Origin: Pseudomonas sp. RIT288 | Lineage (GTDB): Bacteria > Pseudomonadota > Gammaproteobacteria > Pseudomonadales > Pseudomonadaceae | DNA: 64,000 nt | Assembly (NCBI RefSeq): GCF_000631985.1 | Contig: NZ_JFYN01000001.1 | Location: forward strand, 186,001-250,000 | Direction: 5' to 3' | Shown: positions 1-11,920 of the stretch, one piece after another | Position numbering within the stretch: position 1 is the first letter of the stretch | Layout of the letters: each line of letters begins with the position of its first letter | Program-made: the position numbers and the translations under genes | Notes under the pieces: generated by a model | Told to the model about the DNA's origin: nothing | Databases searched by the model: none | The model's input: only the letters and a program-made list of their open reading frames with translations

Positions 1-967
1 ACGCTTCATAACGAGCGATACACACGTCACGCATCGCCGTCACGGTCGCGCCGAAGAATTTGCGTGGGTCGAATTCGCTCGGGTTGGTGGCCATCAGGCG
101 ACGCATTGCGCCGGTGGATGCCAGACGCAGGTCGGTGTCGATGTTGACCTTGCGCACGCCGTACTTGATGCCTTCAACGATTTCTTCAACCGGTACGCCG
201 TAGGTTTCTTTGATGTCGCCGCCGTACTGGTTGATGATCGCGAGCCACTCTTGAGGCACGGACGAGGAACCGTGCATCACCAGGTGGGTGTTCGGGATGC
301 GCTTGTGGATTTCCTTGATGCGGTCGATCGCCAGCACGTCGCCGGTAGGTGGCTTGGTGAACTTGTAGGCGCCGTGGCTGGTGCCGATGGCGATGGCCAG
401 GGCATCGACCTGAGTTTTCTTGACGAAGTCAGCGGCTTCTTCCGGGTCGGTCAGCATCTGGCTGTGATCCAGAACGCCTTCAGCGCCGATGCCGTCTTCT
501 TCACCGGCCATGCCGGTTTCCAGCGAACCCAGGCAGCCCAGCTCGCCTTCAACCGAAACGCCGCAGGCGTGAGCCATGGCGACGGTTTGTTGGGTCACGC
601 GGACGTTGTATTCGTAGTCGGTCGGCGTCTTGCCGTCTTCGCCCAGGGAGCCGTCCATCATCACCGAGCTGAAGCCCAGTTGAATGGAGCGCTGGCAGAC
701 ATCAGGGCTGGTGCCGTGGTCCTGGTGCATGCACACCGGGATGTGCGGGAATTCTTCGATCGCGGCCAGGATCAGGTGACGCAGGAATGGCGCGCCAGCG
801 TATTTGCGAGCGCCGGCCGAAGCCTGGACGATCACCGGGGAGTCAGTCTTGTCAGCGGCTTCCATGATGGCGCGCATCTGCTCAAGGTTGTTGACGTTGA
901 AGGCTGGAACGCCGTAGCCGAACTCGGCTGCGTGGTCCAGCATCTGGCGCATGCTGATAAGTGCCAT
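1..967 (-). CDS. fba: Fructose-bisphosphate aldolase class II, 3' end cut by window edge
   Basis: Cytosolic glycolytic/gluconeogenic enzyme that reversibly splits fructose 1,6-bisphosphate into dihydroxyacetone phosphate and glyceraldehyde 3-phosphate. The visible 322 residues begin [20 protein letters not shown], the usual start of the Calvin-cycle-type class II aldolases of Pseudomonas. The zinc/catalytic motif HQDHG lies at residues 81-85, and the glycine-rich phosphate-binding segments follow. The family is about 354 residues long, so some 30 C-terminal residues lie beyond base 1. It is the last visible gene of a minus-strand set tktA-epd-pgk-fba, separated from pgk by two small lipoprotein genes and a REP pair, so it may have its own promoter. 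Confidence 0.97.
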   Translation of the reverse strand, partial: MALISMRQMLDHAAEFGYGVPAFNVNNLEQMRAIMEAADKTDSPVIVQASAGARKYAGAPFLRHLILAAIEEFPHIPVCMHQDHGTSPDVCQRSIQLGFSSVMMDGSLGEDGKTPTDYEYNVRVTQQTVAMAHACGVSVEGELGCLGSLETGMAGEEDGIGAEGVLDHSQMLTDPEEAADFVKKTQVDALAIAIGTSHGAYKFTKPPTGDVLAIDRIKEIHKRIPNTHLVMHGSSSVPQEWLAIINQYGGDIKETYGVPVEEIVEGIKYGVRKVNIDTDLRLASTGAMRRLMATNPSEFDPRKFFGATVTAMRDVCIARYEA

Positions 968-1109
968 TGTGTGTGTCTCTCCCGGTTGAGGGTCGTTAAT
1001 CGTGCCAGCCTGCCGGAGCGGCGGCGGCTATTCAAGTGATTGCAGATCGGGGGTCAAAGCCCGGTCTGGTGATTCGATAAAGCAAATTCTCAATAACTAC
1101 GCAGATCCC

Positions 1110-1200
1110 CTGTGGGAGCGAGCCTGCTCGCGAAAGCAATCTCGCAGTCGCTGATGCAGTGCCTGTCAAACCGCTTTCGCGAGCAGGCTCGCTCCCACAT
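1110..1200. repeat. REP-like inverted pair, family B
   Basis: Two inverted copies of a GTGGGAGCGAGCCTGCTCGCGAA-type unit (core GAGCCTGCTCGCG) flank about 40 nt of spacer. It lies in the gap upstream of fba. The same unit recurs near 29.3, 32.0, 39.4, 40.4, 49.0 and 61.9 kb. Confidence 0.9.
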
Positions 1201-1219
1201 TAGAATCGCAGTGCTTCAA

Positions 1220-1552
1220 TTACTCGGCTTTGCAGCCGCGGCCGATCAGGTCATTGGTGGCGACCCAGTACACCAGGCCTTCGTCACCCTTGACGTGAAA
1301 CGCCAGCATGCCGTCGCTGTACAGCACGCCCGAGGCGCCCGGCTCTTCTTTCAGGCGATAGACCTGATCACCGCCGCCCAGTCGAACATCGACTTCCTTC
1401 TGGCCAGCATCGGCGTAGCGCCACAGCACTTTGGCCTGGCTGTCGCAAGTCCAGGTGGTCCAGCTGTCCGCCGGAGCGGACGACTGAAACAGGTTCATCT
1501 GCGCGCAACCACCCAACAGTGCCAACGCCGCAATGGCGATCAAGCCTTTCAT
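1220..1552 (-). CDS. MliC-family lipoprotein (C-type lysozyme inhibitor-like)
   Basis: A 110-residue predicted lipoprotein. The signal peptide MKGLIAIAALALLGGC gives a lipobox with Cys16. The mature part has the MliC pattern: a WTCD segment near the start of the domain, a central SGVLYSDG segment (family SGxRY), then a W or V-K-G segment and a closing Cys. MliC proteins sit on the outer membrane and inhibit host c-type lysozyme; this function is by family only. I chose the ATG at 1552 because it starts a canonical lipoprotein signal; an upstream in-frame start would add ten residues ahead of it. It lies between a second small lipoprotein gene and fba on the same strand. Confidence 0.8.
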   Translation of the reverse strand: MKGLIAIAALALLGGCAQMNLFQSSAPADSWTTWTCDSQAKVLWRYADAGQKEVDVRLGGGDQVYRLKEEPGASGVLYSDGMLAFHVKGDEGLVYWVATNDLIGRGCKAE

Positions 1553-1609
1553 CCGTGTTCCTCGACTGACAGCCAACGCCACCAGCCCTGAGTTAAAGAG
1601 TCAGACCGG

Positions 1610-1831
1610 TCAAGGACAACCATGTTCCTTGGCCGGGGTTTGCGTCTCGTATTTGTCCAGACCGTCCGGCCCCGAGCGCTTGTTCAGCACCGGGTTGGTT
1701 TCGGCCTGCCAGTCGGCCTGGTAGCAGCCTTTGCTCGCCGCATCCGGCGCAGGTGTCGCCTCGGCCTTCGGGTTACTCCCGCAGGCCGCCAGCGTACCGG
1801 TCAGCAACAACAGCGCTAACGACTTGACCAT
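1610..1831 (-). CDS. Small predicted lipoprotein, unknown function
   Basis: A 73-residue protein with a clear lipoprotein signal, MVKSLALLLLTGTLAAC, with lipidation predicted on Cys17. The mature part is short, charged, and has two further cysteines (one in a GCYQADW segment, one next to last). I do not recognise a family. It starts 34 bases downstream of the pgk stop on the same strand, so it is probably cotranscribed with pgk. Membrane placement is predicted from the lipobox; there is no basis for a specific role. Confidence 0.7.
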   Translation of the reverse strand: MVKSLALLLLTGTLAACGSNPKAEATPAPDAASKGCYQADWQAETNPVLNKRSGPDGLDKYETQTPAKEHGCP

Positions 1832-1865
1832 GTGAACACTCCTTTGCCTGGCCAAACGGGCGGCC

Positions 1866-3029
1866 TCAGGCCTTGGCCCGGCTTTCCAGGACTTCAACGG
1901 CCGGCAGCACCTTGCCTTCGACGAATTCGAGGAACGCGCCACCACCGGTGGAAATGTAGGAGATTTGCTCAGCCACGCCATATTTATCGATGGCCGCCAG
2001 GGTGTCGCCACCGCCGGCAATGGAGAACGCCGCGCTGTCAGCGATGGCCTGGGCCAGCACTTTGGTGCCGTTGCCGAACTGGTCGAACTCGAACACGCCG
2101 ACCGGGCCATTCCACAGAATGGTTTTCGACGATTTCAGCAGTTCGGCGAAGTTGGCCGCGGTTTGCGGGCCGATGTCCAGAATCATGTCGTCAGCGGCAA
2201 CGTCAGCGATCAGCTTGACGGTGGCTTCGGCGCTTTCAGCGAACTCCTTGGCAACCACCACGTCCACCGGCAGCGGCACGCTGACTTTGGCGGCGATGGC
2301 ACGTGCGGTGTCCAGCAGGTCCGGCTCGTACAGCGACTTGCCGACCGGGTGACCGGCGGCGGCCAGGAAGGTGTTGGCGATGCCGCCGCCGACGATCAGT
2401 TGATCGCAGATCTGGCTCAGGCTGTTGAGGACGTCGAGTTTGGTCGACACCTTGGAGCCGGCAACGATCGCAGCCATTGGCTTGGCCGGTGCGCCCAGCG
2501 CCTTGCCCAGTGCGTCCAGTTCAGCGGCCAGCAACGGGCCAGCAGCGGCGACTTTGGCAAACTTGGCCACGCCGTGGGTCGAACCTTCGGCGCGGTGCGC
2601 GGTGCCGAAAGCGTCCATCACGAACACGTCGCACAGGGCGGCGTATTGCTGGGCCAGTTCGTCAGCGTTCTTTTTCTCGCCCTTGTTGAAGCGCACGTTT
2701 TCGAACAGCACGATGTCGCCGGCCTTGACGTCAACACCGTCCAGGTAATCGGCAACCAGCGGCACGTCGCGGCCCAGAGCCTTGCTCAGGTAGTCAGCGA
2801 CTGGCTTGAGGCTGTTCTCGGCGGAGAACTCGCCTTCGGTCGGACGGCCCAGGTGTGAGCACACCATCACCGCCGCACCTTTTTCCAGGGCCAGCTTGAT
2901 GGTCGGCAGCGAAGCCAGGATACGCGCATCGCTGGTGACAACACCGTCCTTGACTGGGACGTTGAGGTCTTCGCGAATCAATACGCGCTTACCTTGCAGA
3001 TCGAGGTCGGACATCTTCAACACGGTCAT
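1866..3029 (-). CDS. pgk: Phosphoglycerate kinase
   Basis: A 387-residue cytosolic enzyme interconverting 1,3-bisphosphoglycerate + ADP and 3-phosphoglycerate + ATP. The N-terminal lobe carries the substrate motifs RxDxNVP ([13 protein letters not shown], about residues 17-29) and SHLGRP; the C-terminal nucleotide lobe ends with the [10 protein letters not shown] loop. Length matches bacterial Pgk. I placed the start at the ATG at 3029 ([16 protein letters not shown]), which fits the family N-terminus; the frame stays open upstream but that extension has no homology character. It begins 26 bases after the epd stop, consistent with a tktA-epd-pgk transcription unit. Confidence 0.97.
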   Translation of the reverse strand: MTVLKMSDLDLQGKRVLIREDLNVPVKDGVVTSDARILASLPTIKLALEKGAAVMVCSHLGRPTEGEFSAENSLKPVADYLSKALGRDVPLVADYLDGVDVKAGDIVLFENVRFNKGEKKNADELAQQYAALCDVFVMDAFGTAHRAEGSTHGVAKFAKVAAAGPLLAAELDALGKALGAPAKPMAAIVAGSKVSTKLDVLNSLSQICDQLIVGGGIANTFLAAAGHPVGKSLYEPDLLDTARAIAAKVSVPLPVDVVVAKEFAESAEATVKLIADVAADDMILDIGPQTAANFAELLKSSKTILWNGPVGVFEFDQFGNGTKVLAQAIADSAAFSIAGGGDTLAAIDKYGVAEQISYISTGGGAFLEFVEGKVLPAVEVLESRAKA

Positions 3030-3055
3030 GGGTCGCACTTCCTGAGTAACTGTTC

Positions 3056-4114
3056 TTAGAGAGCAGGTTTTTTTGAAATCGCTGTTTGCAGATAGTGGTC
3101 TGCAACGTCCAGCATTCGGTTGGCAAAACCCCATTCGTTATCGAACCAGGCCAGGATGTTCACCAGCTTGGGGCCGGAAACACGGGTCTGACTGGCATCG
3201 ACGATGGCCGAATGTGGGTCATGGTTGAAATCACAACTGGCGTGCGGCAACTCGGTGTAGGCCAGCAGCCCCTTGAGCGGGCCGTTGGTGGCGGCTTCGC
3301 GCAGGATCCGGTTGACCTCGTTGGCATCGGTCGCGGTGGCGGTCTGCATCGTGATGTCGAGGCAGGACACGTTGACCGTCGGCACGCGTACGGCTTTGGC
3401 CTGAATTCTCCCGGCAAGTTCCGGCAGCAGGCGCTCGATACCGCGCGCCAGACCAGTGGACACCGGGATCACCGACTGGAACGCCGAGCGGGTGCGGCGC
3501 AGGTCTTCGTGGTGATAGGCGTCGATCACCGGCTGATCGTTCATCGCCGAGTGAATCGTGGTGATCGACACATAATCCAGGCCGATCGCCTTGTCCAGCA
3601 GACGCAATAGCGGCACACCGCAGTTGGTGGTGCAGGAGGCGTTGGACACCAGCAGTTCGGCGCCGGTCAGGCAATCCTGATTGACGCCGTAGACGATGGT
3701 GGCGTCGACATCCGCCTCGCTGGCCATCGGTTGCGAAAACAATACCCGTGGCGCGCCGGCGTCGAGGAAACGCTGGCCGTCTTCACGGGTGTTGTAAGCG
3801 CCGGAGCATTCAAGCACCAGGTCGACGCCCAGCGCCGCCCAGTCGATGCCTTCGGGGGTGGCACTGCGCAGGACCTTCACGCAGTCGCCATTAATATGCA
3901 GACAATCGCCTTCTACTCGCACTTCGCCGGGAAAGCGGCCGTGGGTGGAGTCGAAGCGTGTCAGGTATTCAATGCTGGCCATGTCCGCCAGATCGTTGAT
4001 CGCGACAATTTCAAACCCGGCCTTCTCGCCACGCTCGAACAACGCACGCAAGACGCAACGACCAATCCGGCCGTAGCCGTTGAGTGCAACTTTGTAGGGA
4101 CGCGGTTGAGGCAT
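3056..4114 (-). CDS. epd: Erythrose-4-phosphate dehydrogenase (GapB-type)
   Basis: A 352-residue member of the glyceraldehyde-3-phosphate dehydrogenase family. The NAD-binding motif NGYGRIGR is at residues 12-19 and the catalytic Cys161 sits in SNASCTTNC. Position between tktA and pgk, and a sequence distinct from glycolytic GapA, favour Epd, which oxidises erythrose 4-phosphate to 4-phosphoerythronate in pyridoxal 5'-phosphate synthesis. Some Pseudomonas annotations call it a type I GAPDH; the sequence alone does not exclude GAPDH activity. A REP-like inverted pair separates it from tktA. Confidence 0.9.
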   Translation of the reverse strand: MPQPRPYKVALNGYGRIGRCVLRALFERGEKAGFEIVAINDLADMASIEYLTRFDSTHGRFPGEVRVEGDCLHINGDCVKVLRSATPEGIDWAALGVDLVLECSGAYNTREDGQRFLDAGAPRVLFSQPMASEADVDATIVYGVNQDCLTGAELLVSNASCTTNCGVPLLRLLDKAIGLDYVSITTIHSAMNDQPVIDAYHHEDLRRTRSAFQSVIPVSTGLARGIERLLPELAGRIQAKAVRVPTVNVSCLDITMQTATATDANEVNRILREAATNGPLKGLLAYTELPHASCDFNHDPHSAIVDASQTRVSGPKLVNILAWFDNEWGFANRMLDVADHYLQTAISKKPAL

Positions 4115-4164
4115 GGGGTTCTCGATAAACGCAGACAGAACGAAATCTCGTTAACAACACGCCC

Positions 4165-4261
4165 CCTGTAGGAGCTGTCGAGTGAAACGAGGCTGCGATC
4201 TTTTGATCTTGTTTTTAAGATCAAGATCAAAAGATCGCAGCCTTCGGCAGCTCCTACAGGG
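4165..4261. repeat. REP-like inverted pair, family A
   Basis: Inverted copies of a TGTAGGAGCTG...GGCTGCGATCTTTTGATCTT-type unit, here with a variant left arm containing TGTCGAGTGAAACGAGG. It lies between tktA and epd. The same variant arm appears again at 39.48-39.58 kb. Confidence 0.88.
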
Positions 4262-4294
4262 ACCGCGGTGGTCATAAAACCACCGCGTTGTGTT

Positions 4295-6292
4295 TTAGTC
4301 TTCCAGCAGCTCTTCAGCCTGACCCAGGATGTTTTCCAGGGTGAAGCCGAACTCTTCGAACAGTGCCGAAGCCGGAGCCGATTCGCCGTAGGTGGTCATG
4401 CCGATCACGCGACCTTCCAGGCCCACGTACTTGAACCAGAAGTCGGCGTGAGCCGCTTCGATCGCGATACGTGCGCTGACCTGCAACGGCAGAACCGATT
4501 GCTTGTAGCCGGCGTCTTGAGCGTCGAACACGCTGGTGCAAGGCATGGAAACCACGCGCACCTTACGGCCCTGCTCGGTCAGTTTGTCGTAGGCCTGAAC
4601 GGCCAGACCGACTTCCGAACCGGTGGAGATCAGGATCAGCTCAGGCTCGCCTGCGCAGTCCTTCAACACGTAGCCACCGCGGCTGATGTCAGCGATCTGG
4701 CCGGCATCGCGCTCCTGGTGCTGCAGGTTCTGACGCGAGAAGATCAGCGCCGAAGGGCCGTCTTTACGCTCCAGCGCATTTTTCCAGGCCACCGCCGATT
4801 CAACGGCATCGGCTGGACGCCAGGTGTCGAGGTTCGGCGTGGTGCGCAGGCTGGTCAGTTGCTCGATCGGCTGGTGCGTCGGGCCGTCTTCGCCCAGACC
4901 GATGGAGTCGTGGGTGTAGACGTGGATCACACGCTTTTTCATCAGCGCCGACATGCGCACCGCGTTGCGCGCATATTCCATGAACATCAGGAAGGTCGCG
5001 CCGTAAGGCACCAGGCCGCCGTGCAGGGACACGCCGTTCATGATCGCGGTCATGCCGAATTCGCGCACGCCGTAGTACATGTAGTTGCCGCCGGCATCTT
5101 CAGCGCTGACGCCTTTGCAACCTTTCCACAGGGTCAGGTTGGAACCGGCCAGGTCAGCCGAACCGCCGAGCAGTTCCGGCAGCAGCGGGCCGAACGCGTT
5201 CAAGGTGTTCTGGCTGGCTTTACGGCTGGCGATGGTTTCGCCTTTGGCCGCCACTTCAGCGATGTAGGCCGAGGCTTTTTCCGCGAAGTCAGCCGGCAGT
5301 TCGCCGCTCAGACGACGGATCAGCTCGTTGGCTTCGGTCGGGAATGCGGCGGAGTAGGCAGCAAAACGCTGATCCCATTCGGCTTCGGCAGCGCGACCTT
5401 TTTCCTTGGCATCCCACTCGGCATAAATGTCGGCCGGGATTTCGAACGGGCCGTAGTTCCAGTTCAGCGCCTGACGAGTCAGAGCGATTTCCGCGTCACC
5501 CAGTGGGGCGCCGTGGCAGTCTTCCTTGCCCTGCTTGTTCGGCGAACCGAAACCGATGGTGGTCTTGCAGCAGATCAGGGTCGGCAGCGGGCTCTTGCGC
5601 GCGGTTTCGATGGCGGTCTTGATCTCTTCCGGATCGTGACCGTCGACGTTGCGGATCACCTGCCAGTTGTAGGATTCGAAACGCTTCGGGGTGTCATCGG
5701 TGAACCAGCCTTCGACTTCGCCGTCGATGGAGATGCCGTTGTCATCGTAGAAGGCGATCAGCTTGCCCAGGCCCAGAGTACCGGCCAGGGAAGCGACTTC
5801 GTGGGAAATGCCTTCCATCATGCAGCCATCACCGAGGAACACGTAGGTGTGGTGGTCAACAATGTTGTGGCCAGGACGGTTGAACTGCGCGCCCAGGACT
5901 TTTTCAGCCAGCGCGAAGCCGACGGCGTTGGCCAGACCCTGACCCAGCGGGCCGGTGGTGGTTTCGACGCCCGGGGTATAACCGAATTCCGGGTGACCCG
6001 GGGTGCGGCTGTGCAGCTGACGGAACTGCTTGAGGTCGTCGATCGACAGGTCGTAACCGGTCAGGTGCAGCAGCGAGTAGATCAACATCGAGCCGTGGCC
6101 GTTGGACAGCACGAAGCGGTCACGGTCGGCGAACGATGGGTTGCTCGGGTTGTGCTTGAGGTAGTCGCGCCAAAGTACTTCGGCGATATCTGCCATACCC
6201 ATAGGGGCACCGGGATGGCCGCTGTTGGCTTTTTGCACGGCATCCATGCTGAGGGCACGAATGGCGTTGGCACGCTCACGACGGCTAGGCAT
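4295..6292 (-). CDS. tktA: Transketolase
   Basis: A 665-residue thiamine-diphosphate enzyme of the non-oxidative pentose phosphate pathway. The ThDP/Mg motif [12 protein letters not shown] lies around residues 155-166, the N-terminal substrate-binding segment [12 protein letters not shown] near residues 24-35, and the pyrimidine-binding and C-terminal domains follow. Full length for bacterial transketolases. A good ribosome binding site (AGGAG about six bases upstream) supports the ATG at 6292. It heads the minus-strand set tktA-epd-pgk-fba and is divergent from the ArsR-type regulator gene. Confidence 0.97.
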   Translation of the reverse strand: MPSRRERANAIRALSMDAVQKANSGHPGAPMGMADIAEVLWRDYLKHNPSNPSFADRDRFVLSNGHGSMLIYSLLHLTGYDLSIDDLKQFRQLHSRTPGHPEFGYTPGVETTTGPLGQGLANAVGFALAEKVLGAQFNRPGHNIVDHHTYVFLGDGCMMEGISHEVASLAGTLGLGKLIAFYDDNGISIDGEVEGWFTDDTPKRFESYNWQVIRNVDGHDPEEIKTAIETARKSPLPTLICCKTTIGFGSPNKQGKEDCHGAPLGDAEIALTRQALNWNYGPFEIPADIYAEWDAKEKGRAAEAEWDQRFAAYSAAFPTEANELIRRLSGELPADFAEKASAYIAEVAAKGETIASRKASQNTLNAFGPLLPELLGGSADLAGSNLTLWKGCKGVSAEDAGGNYMYYGVREFGMTAIMNGVSLHGGLVPYGATFLMFMEYARNAVRMSALMKKRVIHVYTHDSIGLGEDGPTHQPIEQLTSLRTTPNLDTWRPADAVESAVAWKNALERKDGPSALIFSRQNLQHQERDAGQIADISRGGYVLKDCAGEPELILISTGSEVGLAVQAYDKLTEQGRKVRVVSMPCTSVFDAQDAGYKQSVLPLQVSARIAIEAAHADFWFKYVGLEGRVIGMTTYGESAPASALFEEFGFTLENILGQAEELLED

Positions 6293-6485
6293 CGCTGATC
6301 TCCTGGGTGTGAATAGATTGAAACGGAAAAAAGGAGGGCATTTTCCCTCACCGGAGCGCCTTGGGGCAATGACAGATAGTCATCCGAAGGCGTTTTTCCC
6401 ATGCTGGACGGCGGTTTCGTCTGGTGAAACCTTTCCGCTGTTCGTTTGTAGAGTTAACCAGCCAGTGAGAAGTGCCATCTATCGA

Positions 6486-6511
6486 GCAATATCAAAACTT
6501 TTTGATATTGC
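6486..6511. promoter_or_regulatory. Perfect 12-bp palindrome, probable operator of the ArsR-type regulator
   Basis: The arms GCAATATCAAAA and TTTTGATATTGC are perfectly complementary, with a two-base centre (CT). The site is 39 bases upstream of the regulator's ATG and in the tktA/regulator divergent gap. Size and symmetry suit an ArsR-family dimer. Binding by the adjacent gene product is inferred. Confidence 0.72.
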
Positions 6512-6513
6512 CC

Positions 6514-6542
6514 TTGCAGCGATTTCCCACCGTCACTAGACT
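6514..6542 (+). promoter_or_regulatory. Possible sigma-70 promoter for the regulator-metK unit
   Basis: TTGCAG at 6514-6519, a 17-base spacer, then TAGACT at 6537-6542. The predicted start of transcription is only a few bases before the ATG at 6551, implying a very short or absent leader. The palindrome at 6486-6511 abuts the -35 box. Confidence 0.4.
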
Positions 6543-6550
6543 GCTGCCCC

Positions 6551-7546
6551 ATGAACTTACGCGTGCCTTCCATTCGCCATGACGATTGCGACGAGCTGGC
6601 GGCCCTGTGCAAGGCCGGTGGCGATCCGCTGCGCCTGAATGTACTGCGCGCGCTGGCCAACGACTCGTTCGGCGTACTGGAGCTGGCGCAGATTTTCGGC
6701 ATCGGTCAGTCCGGCATGAGCCACCACCTCAAGGTACTGGCCCAGGCCGATCTGGTGGCGACACGTCGCGAAGGCAACGCGATTTTCTATCGCCGCGCCC
6801 TGCCTCACACCGAATTGCTGGGCGGCAAGTTGCACGCCGCATTGTTAGAAGAAGTCGACAATCTGGCGCTGCCGGACGACGTGCAGGCACGCATCGCTCA
6901 GGTCCACGGACAACGTGAAGCGGCCAGTCAGGACTTTTTCGCCCGGGTTGCGGAGAAATTCCGCGCCCAGCAAGACTTGATCGCAGGCCTGCCGCAGTAC
7001 CGCGACAGCGTGCTGGCCCTGCTCGACAAACTGAACTTCAATGGTGCTGCCACGGCCATTGAAGTCGGCCCCGGCGATGGCGCTTTCCTGCCGGAACTGG
7101 CCCGTCGCTTCGGCACCGTAACCGCGCTGGACAACAGCCCGGCGATGCTCGAACTGGCGCGTCAGGTATGTGAACGTGAACGGCTGGCTAACGTCAGCCT
7201 GCAATTGGCCGATGCATTGAATGGCACCAGCCTTCAGGCCGATTGCGTGGTACTGAACATGGTGTTGCACCATTTCGCCGCGCCGGCCGAAGCGCTCAAG
7301 CACATGGCCGGCCTGCTGCAACCGGGCGGTAGCCTGCTCGTGACAGAGTTATGTAGCCACAACCAGAGTTGGGCCAGGGAGGCCTGCGGTGATCTGTGGT
7401 TGGGGTTTGAACAGGACGATTTGGCCCGTTGGGCCACCGCTGCGGGACTCGTTCCCGGGGACAGCCTCTATGTAGGCTTACGTAATGGTTTCCAGATCCA
7501 GGTTCGCCACTTTCAGCGACCGGCTGGCGACACTCACCATCGGTAA
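6551..7546 (+). CDS. ArsR-family regulator fused to SAM-dependent methyltransferase domain, SahR-like
   Basis: A 331-residue two-domain protein. Residues 10-90 form an ArsR winged helix-turn-helix (recognition segment IGQSGMSHHLKVLAQADLV, about 51-69). Residues 160-320 are a class I methyltransferase fold with motif I EVGPGDGAF (171-179) and a post-motif near LNMVLHHFA. No metal-binding CxC typical of ArsR metal sensors is present. SahR regulators of proteobacteria share this fusion, sense S-adenosylhomocysteine and control SAM-cycle genes; metK begins 18 bases downstream, strongly suggesting the same job. The start codon lacks an obvious Shine-Dalgarno. Assignment as SahR is inference from architecture and context. 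Confidence 0.85.
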   Translation: MNLRVPSIRHDDCDELAALCKAGGDPLRLNVLRALANDSFGVLELAQIFGIGQSGMSHHLKVLAQADLVATRREGNAIFYRRALPHTELLGGKLHAALLEEVDNLALPDDVQARIAQVHGQREAASQDFFARVAEKFRAQQDLIAGLPQYRDSVLALLDKLNFNGAATAIEVGPGDGAFLPELARRFGTVTALDNSPAMLELARQVCERERLANVSLQLADALNGTSLQADCVVLNMVLHHFAAPAEALKHMAGLLQPGGSLLVTELCSHNQSWAREACGDLWLGFEQDDLARWATAAGLVPGDSLYVGLRNGFQIQVRHFQRPAGDTHHR

Positions 7547-7564
7547 ATTCAGGAAAACATCGAG

Positions 7565-8755
<1,191 letters not shown>

Positions 8756-8771
8756 GCCCTCCCCGGCTGCA

Positions 8772-8809
8772 AAAAAGCCCCGCACGGTTCGCGCCGTGCG
8801 GGGCTTTTT
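8772..8809 (+). terminator. Intrinsic terminator after metK
   Basis: A-rich lead, GC-rich hairpin AAAAGCCCCGCACGG / CCGTGCGGGGCTTTTT and a T run. The stem is perfectly paired. Confidence 0.93.
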
Positions 8810-8818
8810 CATGCTTGC

Positions 8819-8904
8819 CAAGATCAAAAGATCGCAGCCTTCGGTAGCTCCTACAGAGCGCATTCCCATGTAGGAGCTGCCGAAGGCTGCAATCTTTTGA
8901 CTTT
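8819..8904. repeat. REP-like inverted pair, family A
   Basis: AGATCAAAAGATCGCAGCCT...GTAGCTCCTACA followed by its inverted copy. It lies between metK and ligB. Confidence 0.88.
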
Positions 8905-8982
8905 AATGCTGTGCAACACCCCGCAAAACACCCAGGCTACCCGACCCGCAATCCTCGCCTAGCCTTCAAGCATTCTCCCTGA

Positions 8983-10674
<1,692 letters not shown>

Positions 10675-10768
10675 TCAAGCAATCCCAGGCAGCCGGGAAC
10701 CCCAGGGCCATCAGACGCTCAAACAGCGCAGTGCCCCCGACCCGATTGCCTTTGCACATGGAGCTTTT

Positions 10769-11164
10769 ATGAAATTTCTTGCACCGCTCGCCTTGCTGAC
10801 TCTCTGTGGCGTCCTGGCCGCGCCTGCGATGGCCGACGAAGATGCACCGGGCCTGACCGGTTGCGCCGCCAAGAAGCAGGGCATCATCAATCAGATCGAA
10901 CAGGCCAAATCCCGGGGCAACACCGATCAGCAGGCCGGTCTGCAGACCGCTCTGGATGAAGTGACGAAGAACTGCACCGATGCCGGCCTGAAGAAAGAAC
11001 GCGAAAACAAGGTGCTGGAAGCCAAGCACGAAGTGAGCAAGCGTCAGGCTGATCTCGACAAGGCGATGAAAAAAGGCGATCCGGAGAAGATCGACAAGCG
11101 CAAGAACAAGCTCGCCGAGTCGCGCAAGGAACTGCAGGATGCGCTGGACCAGATCGACAAGTAA
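10769..11164 (+). CDS. DUF1090 family periplasmic protein (YqjC-like)
   Basis: A 131-residue protein with a cleavable signal peptide (MKFLAPLALLTLCGVLAAPAMA) and a highly charged, helical Lys/Glu-rich body with two cysteines early and mid-way (GCAAKKQGI and KNCTDAGLKK), matching DUF1090. The function of the family is unknown; a periplasmic location is predicted. A GGAG ribosome binding site sits eight bases before the ATG. Upstream in-frame starts lack the signal sequence. Confidence 0.85.
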   Translation: MKFLAPLALLTLCGVLAAPAMADEDAPGLTGCAAKKQGIINQIEQAKSRGNTDQQAGLQTALDEVTKNCTDAGLKKERENKVLEAKHEVSKRQADLDKAMKKGDPEKIDKRKNKLAESRKELQDALDQIDK

Positions 11165-11185
11165 CCAGTGTTGAGAGAGATGTCC

Positions 11186-11321
11186 TGTGGCGAGGGAGCT
11201 TGCTCCCGCTGGGCCGCGAAGCGGTCCCAACTCCATTCAACCGCGCTGCAGCAGACTCAACTCGGTTGAATGGGTTTACGACGCCTGCGCCGCCGAGCGG
11301 GAGCAAGCTCCCTCGCCACAG
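11186..11321. repeat. REP-like inverted pair, family C
   Basis: CTGTGGCGAGGGAGCTTGCT at the left and its inverted partner AGCAAGCTCCCTCGCCACAG at the right, with a roughly 95-nt interior that is itself partly palindromic. Also found at about 52.7 and 58.2 kb. Confidence 0.88.
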
Positions 11322-11342
11322 TCGTCCGGCAGTCTCCGACAA

Positions 11343-11792
11343 TCAATGATCCCGAAACTCTTTATGGCAAGCGCTGCAGGCATCTTCAACCTTCTGCACC
11401 GCCGGCCCGAGATTACTGGCCTTGTAGGGCTGAACCTTGCTGGCGATCACCAGCTCACCGGTGGCCGCTTCAAGGTTGCGGGCCAATTCCTGAAAGCGGG
11501 CCTGACGCAGCCAGACATCGTCCTTGGCGCTGGTGTGATCTTCTTCACGCACCTGCGGGAAATGCTTCCACGGCTCATGGGACAACGCATCAAGCTTCAC
11601 CGCGCCTTCGGCGAATTTCGGCCCGTCGAATGGAATGCGTCCGCGCAACATGCCGCCCAAGTCCTCACCGGTCTTGAGCATCTGCTTGAAGATCGCCTTG
11701 CGTTGTCCCAGCGGAGAATTCGGATCGACGCCGCCACAAGCGGACAAGGTCAGACAGGCCAGCAATACAACAGAAATGCTTTTAAGAGTCAT
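11343..11792 (-). CDS. Cytochrome c'-like lipoprotein
   Basis: A 149-residue predicted lipoprotein (lipobox LSAC, Cys19). The C-terminal heme motif CSACH (Cys139-His143) followed by EFRDH, and the four-helix-like body, fit the cytochrome c' family (c-type heme bound near the C-terminus, periplasmic or membrane-tethered). Cytochromes c' bind NO and related gases in some bacteria; the physiological role here is unknown. It is divergent from mltA. Confidence 0.82.
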   Translation of the reverse strand: MTLKSISVVLLACLTLSACGGVDPNSPLGQRKAIFKQMLKTGEDLGGMLRGRIPFDGPKFAEGAVKLDALSHEPWKHFPQVREEDHTSAKDDVWLRQARFQELARNLEAATGELVIASKVQPYKASNLGPAVQKVEDACSACHKEFRDH

Positions 11793-11920
11793 GGTTGCTT
11801 CAGGTCACGGAATTCGGCGGCCAGTATCCTCGCGTCGCCGACAAACACCAATAGCCCTATTAAAAATACGGGTTGCCCGAGCGCATGGAGCACTCGGACA
11901 ACCGGCACAGGAATCACTCC

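Noticed and set aside
1112..1591. Reading frames starting MGASLLAKA or similar within family B repeats
   Set aside because: The same peptide recurs wherever the repeat occurs, because it is a translation of the palindrome.
4268..6298. Long plus-strand frame opposite tktA
   Set aside because: Antisense shadow of transketolase; composition is non-protein-like.
8819..8904. Repeated short palindromes considered as a CRISPR array
   Set aside because: Copies are scattered between unrelated genes, in inverted pairs, without regular spacers or cas genes.
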